Shown here: positions 22,378 to 33,125 of the stretch, piece by piece
How the letters are laid out: each line of letters begins with the position of its first letter
How positions within the stretch are numbered: the first letter of the stretch is position 1
From: Monodelphis domestica
Taxonomy: Eukaryota > Chordata > Mammalia > Didelphimorphia > Didelphidae
Direction of reading: 5' to 3'
DNA length: 64,000 nt
Assembly (NCBI RefSeq): GCF_027887165.1
Contig: NC_077231.1
Location: 188,918,834-188,982,833 of the forward strand
Made by a program: the position numbers and the translations under genes
The notes under the pieces: model-generated
Told to the model about the DNA's origin: nothing
Database searches by the model: none
What the model saw: the letters and a program-made list of their open reading frames with translations, nothing else

Positions 22378-22890
22378 CAGGGGTCCCCAAACTATGGCCC
22401 CAGGGCCACATGGGGGCCCCCGAGGCCATTTATCCAGCCCGCACCTCACTTCCAGAAGAGGCACCTCTTTCATTGGTGGTCAGTGAGAGGAGCACTGTAT
22501 GTGGCAGTGCAGAAAAGCACGGCGTCGCTCAGGTACAGTACTACTTCCGGTGACATAATCCTTTGTGTGGCACTTTGTTCTGAGAGTAACTGAATGAGAA
22601 CGAGGCGCTGCACAAAGGATTATGTGGCTGCATAATGGAAGATGTCAGCATGATGAGCAGCAATCTGGGGGAGGGGATACCACACTGTGTATACTGCTGC
22701 CCGGTATAGTGGTGGCTGTGATGGGCCTGTGCAAGGTGTGACAGGCCCATCACAGCCAGCGCTGCAGCCAATGCTATCCCAGACAGCAGTATACAGATTG
22801 GTTTATAGTTTTTTTTTTTAATAGTTCATGCCTCCACCTGTCTGAGGGACAGTGAGCTGGCCCCCTGTGTAAAAAGTTTGGGGACCTATC
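22378..22890 (+). mobile_element. Non-autonomous hAT DNA transposon
   Basis: The left terminus CAGGGGTCCCCAAACT is mirrored at the right by AGTTTGGGGACC (22,875-22,886); the last four bases of the right end are altered. This terminal inverted repeat is characteristic of hAT (Charlie-like) elements known from marsupials, bats, lizards and frogs. The element is ~513 bp, too short for a transposase, and has no transposase frame. The left 8 bp (GTATAGAG) fit the hAT nTnnnnAn target pattern, but the right flank does not match them. Its interior carries a ~110-bp imperfect palindrome. Confidence 0.87.
22688..22795. repeat. Nested palindrome inside the hAT element
   Basis: Outer arms TGTATACTGCTG (22,688-22,699) and CAGCAGTATACA (22,784-22,795) are perfect complements. 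Inner arms at 22,714-22,730 and 22,741-22,757 (GGCTGTGATGGGCCTGT and its complement) form a perfect 17-bp stem with a 10-nt loop. GGTATAG and CTATCC between the arms also pair in part. A transcript through it would fold into a long hairpin. Confidence 0.9.
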
Positions 22891-22955
22891 CTTATAATAT
22901 TATTATGAATACATCATAATAGAAATAATAACAGTAGTATCAGTAATAATAATAT

Positions 22956-23160
22956 TAGCATTTATATAATACTTTAAGATATACAAAATGCCTTAAAGTT
23001 TTTATTTTATTCTCATTTTTAAAAAGAGGAAATTGAGGCAGATAGATATTAAATAACTTGTTCATAGTGACATAGCTAGTTAGTGTTTGAAGTTGGTATT
23101 TAATTCTAGTCTTCCTATCTCCAGGCACAGTCCTATATTCACTCAGCCAACTCAAAGCCT
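22956..23160 (-). mobile_element. MIR/CORE-SINE, antisense
   Basis: TTTATATAATACTTTAAGAT, CTCATTTTTAAAAAGAGGAA, TTGAGGCAGATAG, AGTGACATAGCTAGTTAG and the terminal CCAGGCACAGTCCTATATTCACT follow the reverse order of a MIR-type SINE. Moderately decayed. Confidence 0.7.
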
Positions 23161-23701
23161 CTTTTAATTTAATTTAATGAATGCCTATTGATAAGCATGT
23201 AAAATTTACCCACAGAAGTGGATAAAATTCTTCTCAATATAGCATTCTCCTCAAAAATCCTGTTTCCTCTAAATAGTTTTATTTTTTATTTATGAATCTG
23301 AGCTTATTCTAGGCTTTGGCATCTATGACATTTTTAAGTGATCCTATGACTTTTGATGTCCATCCTTGGTTGGAATCTTATTGATAAGAAAGTATCCTCT
23401 ATAGCAATATTTATTTGATTATTAAAAGCAAAAATCACTTACATTGAAATAGATGGAAAATTAGTTAATGAAACTATTTGTTTTCATCCAAACATTTTGA
23501 AGAGTAACAAGTTTATTACTAGAAAGTTAATAATATAATTAGCTATTAAAATAGCAAATATCTTCAATGTTTTTCATTCAGCCCATTCCTAGGGACTGAC
23601 TAGTATGACATTAGATATCAAAATTAACAAATAATCTTTAGTTTAGGAAATCTGAATGGAATAGACTAAACAAAGCTATTTTGAGAAGGGCGGGGGTCAT
23701 A
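23161..23701. other. Non-coding sequence without a recognised gene
   Basis: Nothing recognised apart from AT-rich unique sequence. Confidence 0.55.
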
Positions 23702-23950
23702 TCAATCAATCAAACAAACAGTTATTAAGCTCCATTAAGCTCCTAAGTGCTTGGGATACAAAAAAAATTGATATTTCCATTTGTAAGCTTTTAGAACTTA
23801 CAACTTAATGGTGGAAACATCATGCAAACAAAAAATACAAAGCAAGCTATATACAAGATAAACAAAAAGTAATTAATGGATGCAAGGAACTGGAACTAAT
23901 AGGTTAACACATATTGAATTGAGTATTAAAAAGTACAAGTATAGAAAAGG
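23702..23950 (-). mobile_element. L2 LINE 3' region, antisense
   Basis: ATCAATCAATCAAACAAACA, GTTATTAAGCTCC, GTGCTTGGGATACAAA, CTTAGAACTTACAA and AAGCAAGCTATATACAAGAT occur in the order of the antisense L2 3' end. A small internal duplication (AAGCTCCATTAAGCTCC) is present near 23,729. Confidence 0.7.
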
Positions 23951-24061
23951 AGCAGTAACTTTTTGGTGTTGTTATTGTTGTCTGTTTTTTTTTTAATGAA
24001 TAATTGTTTTTTTCCCATGAAAGCTATTGTTGTAGTTGTAGTTGTCAATGTATATCTTTGT

Positions 24062-24079
24062 TATCTATCTATCTATCTA

Positions 24080-24114
<35 letters not shown>
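24062..24114. repeat. Compound TATC/TGTC microsatellite
   Basis: Five TATC units pass directly into about eight TGTC units. A likely polymorphic locus. Confidence 0.95.
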
Positions 24115-24116
<2 letters not shown>

Positions 24117-24198
24117 GGAAATATCCATTTTGTTAGCATGGAAGAGTCCTCAACCCCCTACTCCTGGGTGGAAGGTGGCCTTTTCCTACTGACTGTGT

Positions 24199-25160
24199 AG
24201 GGGCAGAGCCAAGATGGTACTTGGTGATAGTGAAAGCTGAAACTGCTCTGAATTCCTTCCAAAACATTTTTTTAAAAGTGTCTCAAAACAATAGTAGTCA
24301 AAATCCAACACCAAGATGGAGTGAGGAGGCCCTCCCACTAAACCCATCTTGAAAGGTAGGAAGAGTCAATTTTCATGGGATAAGGGGAAACTAGAATCAA
24401 AACTGTACACAGAAGAGTACTGGCTAGACCCCTTCCCCCTACCCCTCACCACCTACTGCAACCAGATTCTGAGACTGGGCATAGGTCAGCTTTGGGATCC
24501 CAGGAATCTGCCTATACCCAACAACAGAGCAACCCACATCCCATAACAGACCCCTTGAAGTCCTGGGCCCTGGCACCAACCCATAGTGAGGCCCAGAAGT
24601 CACTTAGCACTTTATCCTTTCAAGTCTGTGTTGTGGTGAAGCCCTTAGACCCAGGGCAAAAAAAGCTCACAATCCAGTGTCCTGCAAGCCATCAGCAGAG
24701 GAGACTGACATCATCTTTAAGAATTCCCACTCCACAGGCAAAAAAAGGCTTGGAAAATGGAAAGAAAAATTGAAAGAAGCACTTAACCCTAGAAAATTTC
24801 TATGCAGACAAAGAGCAAAGCCCAGAGTCAGTAGGGAAAGGTGAGATTTAAGAAAACCACATGAAAAACTTCAATGAAAAATGGGAATATGCATTAGCAG
24901 GTAGAGGACTATGAAAAGGAATTTAAAAATCAAATAAGCCAGGTCAAAGAAAAATGGAAAGAAAAATAGGGAAAAGAAAAGAAAGTAATGCAAAAAGAAA
25001 ATAACAGTTTAAAAAGCAAAATTGGTCAACTGGAAAAAGAAGTACAAAAATATAATGAATAAAAGTATTTCATGAAAAATAGAATAGACCAAATGGAAAA
25101 GGAGGATCAAAAAGCTCATGGAAGAAATTCATTCTACTAACTGGAGTCTGAAGCATGTGT
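24199..25160 (+). mobile_element. L1 5' end (5' UTR and start of ORF1), 3' truncated
   Basis: Starts GGGGCAGAGCCAAGATGG, the plus-strand L1 5' terminus. A GC-richer 5' UTR follows to about 24,780, then A-rich, Lys/Glu-coding ORF1 coiled-coil sequence (AAAGCAAAATTGGTCAACTGG near 25,012). Homology stops near 25,160, well before the RRM, so it lacks the rest of ORF1, ORF2 and the 3' end. Loss of the 3' part is not explained by normal 5' truncation and implies a later deletion. A related ORF1 piece lies at 36,160-36,335. Confidence 0.8.
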
Positions 25161-25865
25161 CTTTAAAAATATCCAGACTTAGGCTGTCTTTTTTGGGTGT
25201 TGCTCCCTTTTCCATAAGAAGGTAAAGATTTCAGGTCAATCAAAGCAAGGTGCTCTTTATTGTAATAGTGAAAGAGAAAGAATTTCCTTCTTCTCCTGTT
25301 CTTCTTTTATGTTGACTCCAAGAAATAGTATTGATGGTATTTGTTTCTTTTCTGCATCCGTTTTCCACATTCTCAGAAGATGATCCCCACTGAACTCACT
25401 GAACCTGGGAAGCAAAAGTATGTTGACTGGAACCAGATTTTCATGTGGGATGGTATAGCCAGCCATCTTGAAAAAGAAGCCCTTAGAAGCCACCATGCCT
25501 GGGACTTAAGCCCAAGTCAGGATTTTACTAGGATTGTGCTCTTTAGAAACAAAATAAACTATAAACCTAATCATCTTCTCCACAGAAATTGAGGTCATAA
25601 TTCTGGGAGATGAGAAGAGGATTATGTATCCTATATATTGGAGGAATAAGAGAGCATATTTCTAAATATACCTTTTGGAATAAGTATTCCTTTGTAAAAC
25701 AAATCAGATTGTTAGTAGTTAAATGGAATTGAGATGAAGGGAACCACACCTTATACTCGGGGGACATGGATAGTATACTGTATGTGTACTAAAGAACCCC
25801 AGAGGAAGAGTAAAAACAAAACCTACCTGGCCTACAAGTGTTGGGACTAAGGTGGTGAGTATTTT
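25161..25865. other. Non-coding sequence without a recognised gene
   Basis: Two short overlapping frames (about 80 codons) exist on opposite strands near 25,257-25,592. Composition and lack of any motif argue for chance. Confidence 0.5.
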
Positions 25866-26036
25866 TATTATTGACTCATTTTTCAGTTGTGTCCAACTTT
25901 TTGTGACCCCATTTTGGATTTTCTTGACAAACCTATGGGGCTGATTTATCATTTCCTTCTCCAGCTCATCTGACAGATGAGGAAACTGAGGAAAATAAGG
26001 TTAAGTAATTAGTCTAAGGCCAAACAGCTATTGTCT
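25866..26036 (-). mobile_element. MAR1-type SINE 3' part, antisense
   Basis: GTTGTGTCCAACTTTTTGTGAC, CCCATTTTGGATTTTCTTG, CATTTCCTTCTCCAGCTCAT, then GATGAGGAAACTGAGG and AAGTAATTAGTCTAAGGCC. This is the BovB/RTE-like tail plus core of a MAR1-type SINE in reverse. The tRNA head is missing. Confidence 0.85.
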
Positions 26037-26042
26037 CAAACT

Positions 26043-26196
26043 AAATTTTAAACATTCCAATCAGACATAGAGACATATCAAACGAATGGATCATCATCAT
26101 AGTTGTTGTTGAGGAGGATATAAATCACCAACACCCTCTTCCAAATTATCCATTTGTTTGATATGTCTCTATGCCTGATTGGAATATTTAAAATTT
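26043..26196. repeat. Inverted repeat with 49-bp arms
   Basis: Arms 26,043-26,091 and 26,148-26,196 are reverse complements at 46 of 49 positions, separated by 56 bp. The ends read AAATTTTAAACATTCC and GGAATATTTAAAATTT. It directly follows the MAR1 SINE fragment. It belongs to no repeat I recognise and could be a small foldback transposon or an inverted duplication. Confidence 0.93.
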
Positions 26197-27504
26197 CGAG
26201 GCCATGCTGTTTAATGAACCTATTCTTTTTCATATATGAAAAGAAGCCATTTGAAAAAAAAACAGCAAAACAGTAGCAGGAAAAAAGATGAAAAAAGAAA
26301 CAGATGCCTCTTCTTTCCCTCCTCATTATTCTTCCTCTTCGCTAATCCCTCTCTACTAAATCTTATTTTTGGACCAAAGCTTTTTTATAGTGAAATGATT
26401 GGTTTTCCACCTACTTTACAGAAAAGAAGGGAATTTAGCAGATACAAAATTATGTATGTAGAGGAGCATATAATAGTAAATGGAGGACAAAAGTAGTAAT
26501 ATAAGACTGCATAAACTTGGTGTTTGAAAGGTCTGAGAGAATATGTGGTCTAGCAAACTAGCCCATAGAGAAATCACCTCCAAGACATCACTAAATAAAA
26601 GTAAGCAAAGATTTTGAAGAAGAGAGAAAAAAATAGGTTGCCTAAAAAGACCAATGTGGATTCATAAAGAATTCAGAAATCAACTCAATTTTTTTTCTTT
26701 GTGTTTTGTTCTGTTTTTTAATGTTAGTTAAGAATGCAAGCTCAAGTAACTGATGACTAACAACAGAGTAGTTTTGATCTTATACTGTCAGGGCTGCTAG
26801 AGTGCAGAATGAAATAAACCTGATGATCCATCACGGAACAAAAAGGCTGTATTGGTTTCTAGAGGAGAATTTTTAAAAAGTAATAGGTCCTAATGCTCAG
26901 AGGGGGAAATAGATGATAGCAAGAATGCTGAACTGCACAAAATCTCACTTTTTCTTATATGTTCTCTTCCAAGAAGAATGGTTCTTGAATTAAGAAGGAT
27001 AAGATAAAAAATGTTATTCAAAAAACTAAAGACAAATGAGGCTGTGTTCAATCACCAACTATCTATACTCAATGAGTTCAAGTCATCGGATACAAATGAA
27101 TCATATCCTAGAATCCCAAAAGAAGAGATGCATGATTTCTGAGCTGTCTTAACATTTAGAAAAGGTACTGACATACCTTTGGCCTGGTGGTAAAATGGTA
27201 TTCCACTTATAGCATCACATAATTGGAAAGACACTATATAAGCCAGGGTGCATTCTAAAGACAATAGGTGGCCAAAAGGTCTGGAGACAGGTTAAAGGAA
27301 TCAAAAAGCTTTAGCCTGAGTCTTCTTTGATTGAAAGACTATTATATGTCATGGAAACTTGAATTGTTCTTCTTGGTCTTAGAGGCAGAATGAAAAGGAA
27401 GGGAAATAGTAGTCACAGAGGGACAAATTTAAACCGAATATAACAAAGAACTTCATAATAATTAGAAAGGGATAGGGCCTGAATATGTGATTTCATATGT
27501 GGCA
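26197..27504. other. Non-coding sequence without a recognised gene
   Basis: AT-rich unique DNA. The longest frame (86 codons, 26,236-26,496) has no recognisable feature. Confidence 0.55.
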
Positions 27505-27790
27505 AGTCAAATAAAAATTACTACTTACATTTTTCTGATGAAGAATCTGAGGCTATAAGAAGTAGACAATGTACCTAAGGCAGCTAGTGAGTGGTAAAAC
27601 AAGAATACAATCTTAGGGGATCTGGTTCCAAGTAATAACACATTTCAGTTTAGGAAACATTTTGTCCACAATTTTCAGGTAGGGAATATCCATATGATTA
27701 TATTCATTTTAAAGATACAGAAACTGAAACTTGGGTTAAATAATATCTATGGTCACATGGCTAATAAGCATAATAACTTCATTAACATAT
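27505..27790 (-). mobile_element. Two MIR/CORE-SINE remnants, antisense
   Basis: Two successive copies of the degraded signature 'GATGAAGAATCTGAGG' (27,537) and 'AAGATACAGAAACTGAAAC' (27,712), each followed by a decayed TCACATGGCTA-like block. Confidence 0.5.
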
Positions 27791-28011
27791 ACTTTTTTTT
27801 GGTTTTTAGATCATCAGATCTATTTAGATCATCATTTGCCACTATCTTTCCCTAAGAGTCATCACATATAACAAATAATTTTAACAAAAAAAATGAAGAA
27901 AATTTTAAAAAATCAATAAAACTGATCAATACATTGAAAAGTCTGAAAATATATGTAAAGATCTCATACCTCTGCAAAGGAATATGGCATATTTTTTTTT
28001 TCTGAGAAGCT

Positions 28012-28100
28012 ATCACTGGTTACTGAATATTTGTTCTGTCCTTATTGTGTGCCAGACACTGTAGTAAACACTGGGAATCCAAAGAAAGTTAAAAATAGCC
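28012..28100 (-). mobile_element. L2 LINE 3' fragment, antisense
   Basis: ACTGAATATTTGTTCTGTCC, TTATTGTGTGCCAGACACTG and AAACACTGGGAATCC match the antisense L2 end. Confidence 0.65.
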
Positions 28101-29639
28101 TGTTCTCTCCTCCTTAAAAATATTTTATATTCCCAATTACATATAATAATGATTTTCAACATATGTTTTCTGAAATTATAAGATCCAAATTTTCCCCTCC
28201 TTTTTTCCCTTCTCTATTCCCCCCAAGATAATAAGCAGTTTGATCTTGATTATACATGTACAATTATGCAACATTTAATTCCATATTGGTCATTGTTTTG
28301 TGAATGAATAGATATATGAGACTAAAACCCCAAGATAAAAACACATAAAATAAAGTAAAAATAGTATGCTTCTTTCTGCATTCATCATACTCCAACAGTT
28401 CTTTCTCTGGAGTTGGAAAACATTCTTTGTCATAAGTTCTTCAGAATTGTCTCAAATCATTGCATTGCTGAGAGTAGCTAAGTCTTTCATACTTGATCAT
28501 CATAGTTAATCACAATGCTCTCCTGGTTCTGCTTATTTCACTCTTCATCAATTCATGTAGGTCTTTCCAGTTTGTTTTCTTGTTTTTTTTTTCCTGAAAT
28601 CAGCCTGCTTGCCTTTTCTTATAGCATAAAAGTATTCCATTGTGATCATATGCCACAATTTGTTCATCCTTTACAGTTGATGGACATCTCAGTTTCCAGT
28701 TCTTTGCCACCACAAAAAGAGCTGTTATGAATATTTTTGTATAAATAGGTATTTGCCTTTTTAAAAATCTCTTTGGGAAGCATACTTAGTAATGGTGTCA
28801 TTGGATCAAAGGGTATGCACAGCTTAAAGGCCTTTGGGCCTGGTGCCAAATCACCCTCCAGAATCATTGGGTCAGTTCACAACTCTACCTACAATGCCTT
28901 AGCATCCCCAAATTGCCAAACCACCTCCAATATTTATCACTTCCCTTTAGTGTTATATAAACCAGTTTGATGGGTGTGAAGTGATACCTCAGAGTTGTTT
29001 TAGTTTTCATTTCTCTAATTCATAGTAATTTAGAACATTTTTCATATGATCACAATTTCAATTTCTTCATCTGAAAACTATTAATATCATTTCAATATTT
29101 GTCAACTGTAGAATGATTTGTATTCTTTTAAATGTCTTTGTTTGCTATATATTTGAAAAATGAGACCATTGTAAGAGAAATTTGCTATTAAATTTCCCCC
29201 CAGCTTTTTATTTGACTTTTAATCTTAGTTACATTGGTTTTGTTTGTACAAAAAAATTTTAATTTAATCTAATCAAAATTATTCATTTTATATTTCATAA
29301 TGTTCATTATCTCTTATTCCATCAGAAATTCTTCTCTTCTCTATCAGTTTGACAGGCTTCCAAGCTCCCCTAATTTCCTTATGGTACCATCCTTTTTGTA
29401 TGCCCATTTTGGCCTTTTCTTGGTAGAGTGATATGAGGTAATTGGCTATACTTAGTTTCTGTCCTACTGTTTTCCAGTTTTCCTTGCAGATTTGTCAAAT
29501 TGTGAGTTCTTATCATAAAATCTGGGATTTGGGGATTTATCAAATACTAAATTGCTATGGTCATTTACAGCTTCATATTGTGTATCAAATATATTCCATT
29601 CATCCACCATTCTATTTCTTAGCTAGTAACAGGTTGGCT

Positions 29640-29671
29640 TTTGTTTGTTTGTTTGTTTGTTTTGTTTTGTT
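29640..29671. repeat. TTTG simple repeat
   Basis: GTTT units at the start of the antisense SINE tail. Confidence 0.85.
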
Positions 29672-29868
29672 TAAAACCCTTATCTTCCCTCTTGGAATCA
29701 ATACTGTGTATTATTTCCAAGGCAGAAGAGTGGTAAGGGCTAGATAATAGGTTTAAGTGACTTGCCCAGGGTCACACAACTAGGAAGTGTCTGAGATCAT
29801 ATTTGAACCCAGGACCTCCTATCTCTGGACCTGGTTATTAATCCACTGAGTCACTGAGCTGCCCCCCA
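29667..29868 (-). mobile_element. Marsupial tRNA-derived SINE (SINE1-type), antisense
   Basis: Read in reverse it has a GGGGCAGCTCAGTGACTC-like head with A box, CTGGGTTCAAATATGATC (B box), GTGTGACCCTGGGCAAGTCA, then CCACTCTTCTGCC and a GGGTTTTAAACA tail. It is inserted in an antisense L1. Its head directly abuts a 15-bp duplicated target of a later insertion. Confidence 0.9.
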
Positions 29869-29877
29869 GATTGTTTT

Positions 29878-29934
29878 TTTTTTTTAAATATTATTTTATT
29901 TGCTCGTTTTCATACATTATTCACTGGAAACAAA
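29878..29934 (-). mobile_element. Very short L1 3'-end insertion with target-site duplication
   Basis: 57 bp starting with a T run and reading as an A-tailed L1-like 3' end on the minus strand. It is bounded by CCCCCAGATTGTTTT at 29,863-29,877 and again at 29,936-29,950. The duplication indicates an extreme 5'-truncated L1-mediated insertion. Confidence 0.75.
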
Positions 29935-31171
29935 CCCCCAGATTGTTTTGATAACAGTTTTATACTACAGTTTGAGATCTGGCATGGCTAGACTACTTTC
30001 CTATACATTTTTTTCATTAATTCCCTTGATATTCTAAGACCTTTTTTTTCTTCAAATGAATTTTTATTATTTTTTCTAGCTCTATAAAATCGTTTTTTTT
30101 TTGTAATTTGATTGGTATGGAACTGAATAAGTAAAATAATTTAGGTAGAGTTGTCATCTTTATTATATTAATTCAATCTATCCAAGAGCCATTGACATTT
30201 ATGCCAGTCATTTAGATCTGACTTTATTTGTGTGAAAACAATTTGTAACCATGTTCATATAATTCCCGTATTTGTCTTGGAGAGTAGATTCCCAGGTATT
30301 GAATACTTTCTACAGTTTATTTAACTGGAATTTCTTTGTAGCTCTCCCTGCTTGACTTTGTTGGTAATACGTAGAAATACTGATGATGTATGTGGGTTTA
30401 TTTTGTATCCTGCAACTCTGTTAAAATTATTAGTCATTTTAACTAATTTTGAAGTTGATTGTCCAGAATTTTCTAAGCATATCCTCTTATCTAAAAAGTG
30501 ATGTTATTTTCTTCATTGTTTACTTTAATTTTTCAAATCATGTTTCATCTTTCATTCTGATAGTTAGCATTTCTAGTACAATATCAAATAATATTGATGA
30601 TAATAGGCATCCTTGCTTCACCCCTGATCTTATTAGTAAGACTTCTAGCTTATCCCCATTACAAATACTACTAATGCTTTTAAAGAAATCCTAATCACTT
30701 CAAGGAAAGTTTCTATTATTTCTGTGCCCTCTAGTGGTCATAATACGAATGAATGTTGTAATTTGTCAAAAAATTTTCCTGCATCTGAGATAACCATGAG
30801 ATTTCTTAGTTTTATATTGATAGGATCAATTAGGCTGATAGTCTTGCTAATATTAACGAAGTTCTGCATTCTTGGTTTAAATCGCACCTAATCATAGTGA
30901 GTGGTCCTTGCATTTTTGCATCTGTATCCATTAAGGAAATTGCTCTATAATATTTTTTTCTCAGTTTTTGCTCTTCCTGTTTTAGACAGCACCATATTTC
31001 TGTTCTAAAAATAATTTGGTAGGATGCCTTCTTTGCCAAACTTCCCAAATATTTATATAATATACTCCACTTTAGTATTTATTTTGAAGTGGTATTTTTA
31101 GGATGGTTGGAGAGATTTCTCAGAGAGTTTTGAACTCTCCATGCCTCTATTCTACCATCTTGTCTCCACTC

Positions 31172-31370
31172 TCTGATAATCTTTACTTTCAAGAAATTCA
31201 CTATCTAATAGAAAACAACATACAAATGAATATGTACAAATAAACTTTATGCAGGATGAACAGGAAATGATGAAGAGAAGGAAGATATTAGAATTATGAT
31301 GGATCAGGAAAGGATTCCTATAGGAGGTTGCATTATTGCTGGAGACAAGGAGACTAAAAACCATCATTGT
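31172..31370 (-). mobile_element. L2 LINE internal 3' region, antisense
   Basis: AAGAAATTCACTATCTAATAG, ACAACATACAAATGAATATG and AAAGGATTCCTATAGGAGGT parallel the order of the antisense L2 sequences at 23.7 kb and 40.1 kb. Confidence 0.6.
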
Positions 31371-31379
31371 CTTTGAAAC

Positions 31380-31830
31380 TTTGTAATATTCACTTTTGAT
31401 TGTGCTATTGTCATTCTTTCCAATTATATTTTTTCATATATTATTTTATAGAATGTTCTTACTTCACTCTACATTAAATCATACAAAACTTTCCAAATTT
31501 CTCTGTAATTATCATATTTGTTCATCCTTATGACATAATATTCTCTTATCTTCATATATTGTTTAGTCACCTCTCATTCAGTAGGTAAATTGCACAAAAA
31601 GTGGTTTATGAATGTATTGATATATGAGATCTTTTGATTATAATCAATGGCCTCATTAATTTATAGATATTTTGACACTATGTACATAATATGCATTTCT
31701 TTTCTAAATGGTTATATTGATTCATAGCTTCACCAACAATGTACCAGTAAATTTACCTTCCAACAGCTCCTCCATAATTGCAAAATCCATATTTTTCCAA
31801 TATAATTATATAGATTAAACAAAACAAAAT
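31380..31830 (-). mobile_element. Degraded L1/HAL1-like 3' region, antisense
   Basis: CTTCACTCTACATTAAATCA, ACAAAACTTTCCAAATTTCTC, TGTTCATCCTTATGACATAA and a CACCAACAATGTACCAGT block match the antisense L1 3' UTR order seen elsewhere in the window, at high divergence. Confidence 0.6.
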
Positions 31831-32277
31831 TAATAACATGAATTTCATAATTCTTTATCAGCTATACAGTGACCTTAAAATTTATACTGAAATCTAAATA
31901 TACTCTGTCTATAATATTCTATAATTTCTTCATTGGTTAAAAAGGATCTGAGTAATTTGTCATGGAACCTTATGGAATGCTAACATTGATTCTAATCTCC
32001 AGTTTTAGATCACCTCCTTCATACTCTTTGATCCCTTCAATTTAATCATTTTAACTAGTTCTGTGATCTTTTCTACAAGTTTTCATTTGCCTAAGTTACA
32101 ATTCAACTTCCCTTCATTTAACTGTTATGTGTCTACGAAGATGATGATAGATTGAGAGAAGATGAAATTATACAACTCATGTTTTACTTCTTTTATTGTA
32201 AACCAAAGAGAATGAGTTCTGATTGTGAAGAATAATTTTTAAAATGTTATCAAGAGAAGATTAAGAAACACCTAACT
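31831..32277. other. Non-coding, possibly old LINE-derived
   Basis: AT-rich. No clear family and no credible gene. Confidence 0.4.
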
Positions 32278-32296
32278 GGGCGGGGCGGGGGGGGGG
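32278..32296 (+). other. G-run cluster, possible G-quadruplex
   Basis: GGG, GGGG and a ten-G run separated by single C residues, immediately before a SINE head. Confidence 0.7.
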
Positions 32297-32489
32297 CAGC
32301 TAGGTGGCTCAGTGGATTGAGAGTCAGGCCTAGAAATAGAAGGTCCTGGATTCAAATATGGCCTCAGACACTTCCTAACTGTGTGACCCTGGGCAAGTCA
32401 CTTAACCCCCATTGCCTAGCCCTTACCACTCTTCTGCCTTGGAGCCATTACACAGTATTGATTCCAAGATGGTAAGGGTTAAAAAAAAA
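32292..32489 (+). mobile_element. Marsupial tRNA-derived SINE (SINE1-type), near full length
   Basis: The cleanest SINE in the window. GGGGCAGCTAGGTGGCTCAG with A box, TGGATTCAAATATGGCC (B box), CTGTGTGACCCTGGGCAAGT, CCCATTGCCTAGCCCTTACC, ACTCTTCTGCCTTGGAGCC, then GATGGTAAGGGTT and nine A. AACACCT occurs at 32,267-32,273 and again just after the tail, a possible partial target-site duplication. The element is tRNA-derived and probably mobilised by L1, given the A tail. It appears relatively young. Confidence 0.95.
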
Positions 32490-32669
32490 TGAACACCTGT
32501 CTTTGCTGAATTCATTACACTGGTAAACTGACATATAATCTACAAAAATGGCTGGTCCAGAAGGAATAGCCAGATGTAAATTTATAAGCCATTGTCATTG
32601 ATTTATGGAATATCATGGATAATAAAAGTCATGCTTCTGCAGGGAAAGGGAGGAATACATATCACTGAT

Positions 32670-32720
32670 TTCAGAGAGAGACAGAGAGAGAGACAGAGAC
32701 AGAAAGAGAGAGAGAGAGAA
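32670..32720. repeat. GA-rich simple repeat
   Basis: Runs of GAGA and GACAGA units. Confidence 0.85.
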
Positions 32721-32945
32721 TGTGTTCATATTATAGGTCTATGAATTTGACTTCAATTCTTGGCAGTGCTTTAGAATTTATTATTAAAAGGTCATTTTGT
32801 GAACTTCCATAAAAGGAAGATATAATCTCTAAGAACTAAAATGGCTTCATAAAGAGCCAGTCTTGACCCACTAATCACATTTATTTTTCCAAAAGGGCCA
32901 TTTGACTTGCAAACAATAGATTTTCTTATCCTTCTACAGGTTTTT
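32721..32945 (+). mobile_element. L3/CR1-clade LINE fragment, sense
   Basis: TTGACTTCAATTCTTGGCAG, a TTTAGAATTTATTATTAAAAGG block, GTGAACTTCCATAAAAGGAAG, then AAATGGCTTCATAAAGAGCCAG match the RT region of CR1/L3 in sense orientation. Decayed, no open frame. Confidence 0.65.
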
Positions 32946-33025
32946 TAGGGACTTTTGTTATGCTCATAACCCTTGGTCTCTCCATATTTTCACCTTCCTT
33001 TCATGTCTTGATTTTCTCTACTAGA

Positions 33026-33125
33026 CTATAAACGTCTTGAGGACTGGAATTATCTTTCTTTTTAACTTGATATTCCCAGAGTTTGACTTATGGTAAATAT
33101 TTAAGGGATGCTTGTTGATTGACAG
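33026..33125 (+). mobile_element. L2 LINE 3' end, sense
   Basis: AGACTATAAACGTCTTGAGG, ACTGGAATTATCTTTC, then ATTTAAGGGATGCTTGTTGATTGAC matches the sense L2 3' terminus. Confidence 0.7.

Larger units (their letters stand above)
28115..31170 (-). mobile_element. Antisense L1 LINE, 3' end to RT, with nested insertions
   Basis: The minus strand reads, from 31,080 down, the RT region (GATAATAGGCATCCTTGCTT at 30,600 is the antisense of the GCPLSP block), the ORF2 C-terminus, and a 3' UTR ending near 28,115. A SINE (29,667-29,868) and a tiny L1 piece (29,878-29,934) are nested. Beyond 31,080 the sequence jumps to a short stretch ending CTACCATCTTGTCTCCACT, which resembles an L1 5' terminus; that would mean a large internal deletion. 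No frame remains open. Confidence 0.82.

Noticed and set aside
22541..22771. 76-codon frame within the hAT element
   Set aside because: Spans the palindrome and has no transposase motif (no hAT dimerisation or catalytic block).
32292..32489. Possible tRNA gene from the A and B boxes
   Set aside because: The boxes belong to a SINE; no cloverleaf or anticodon arm is retained.
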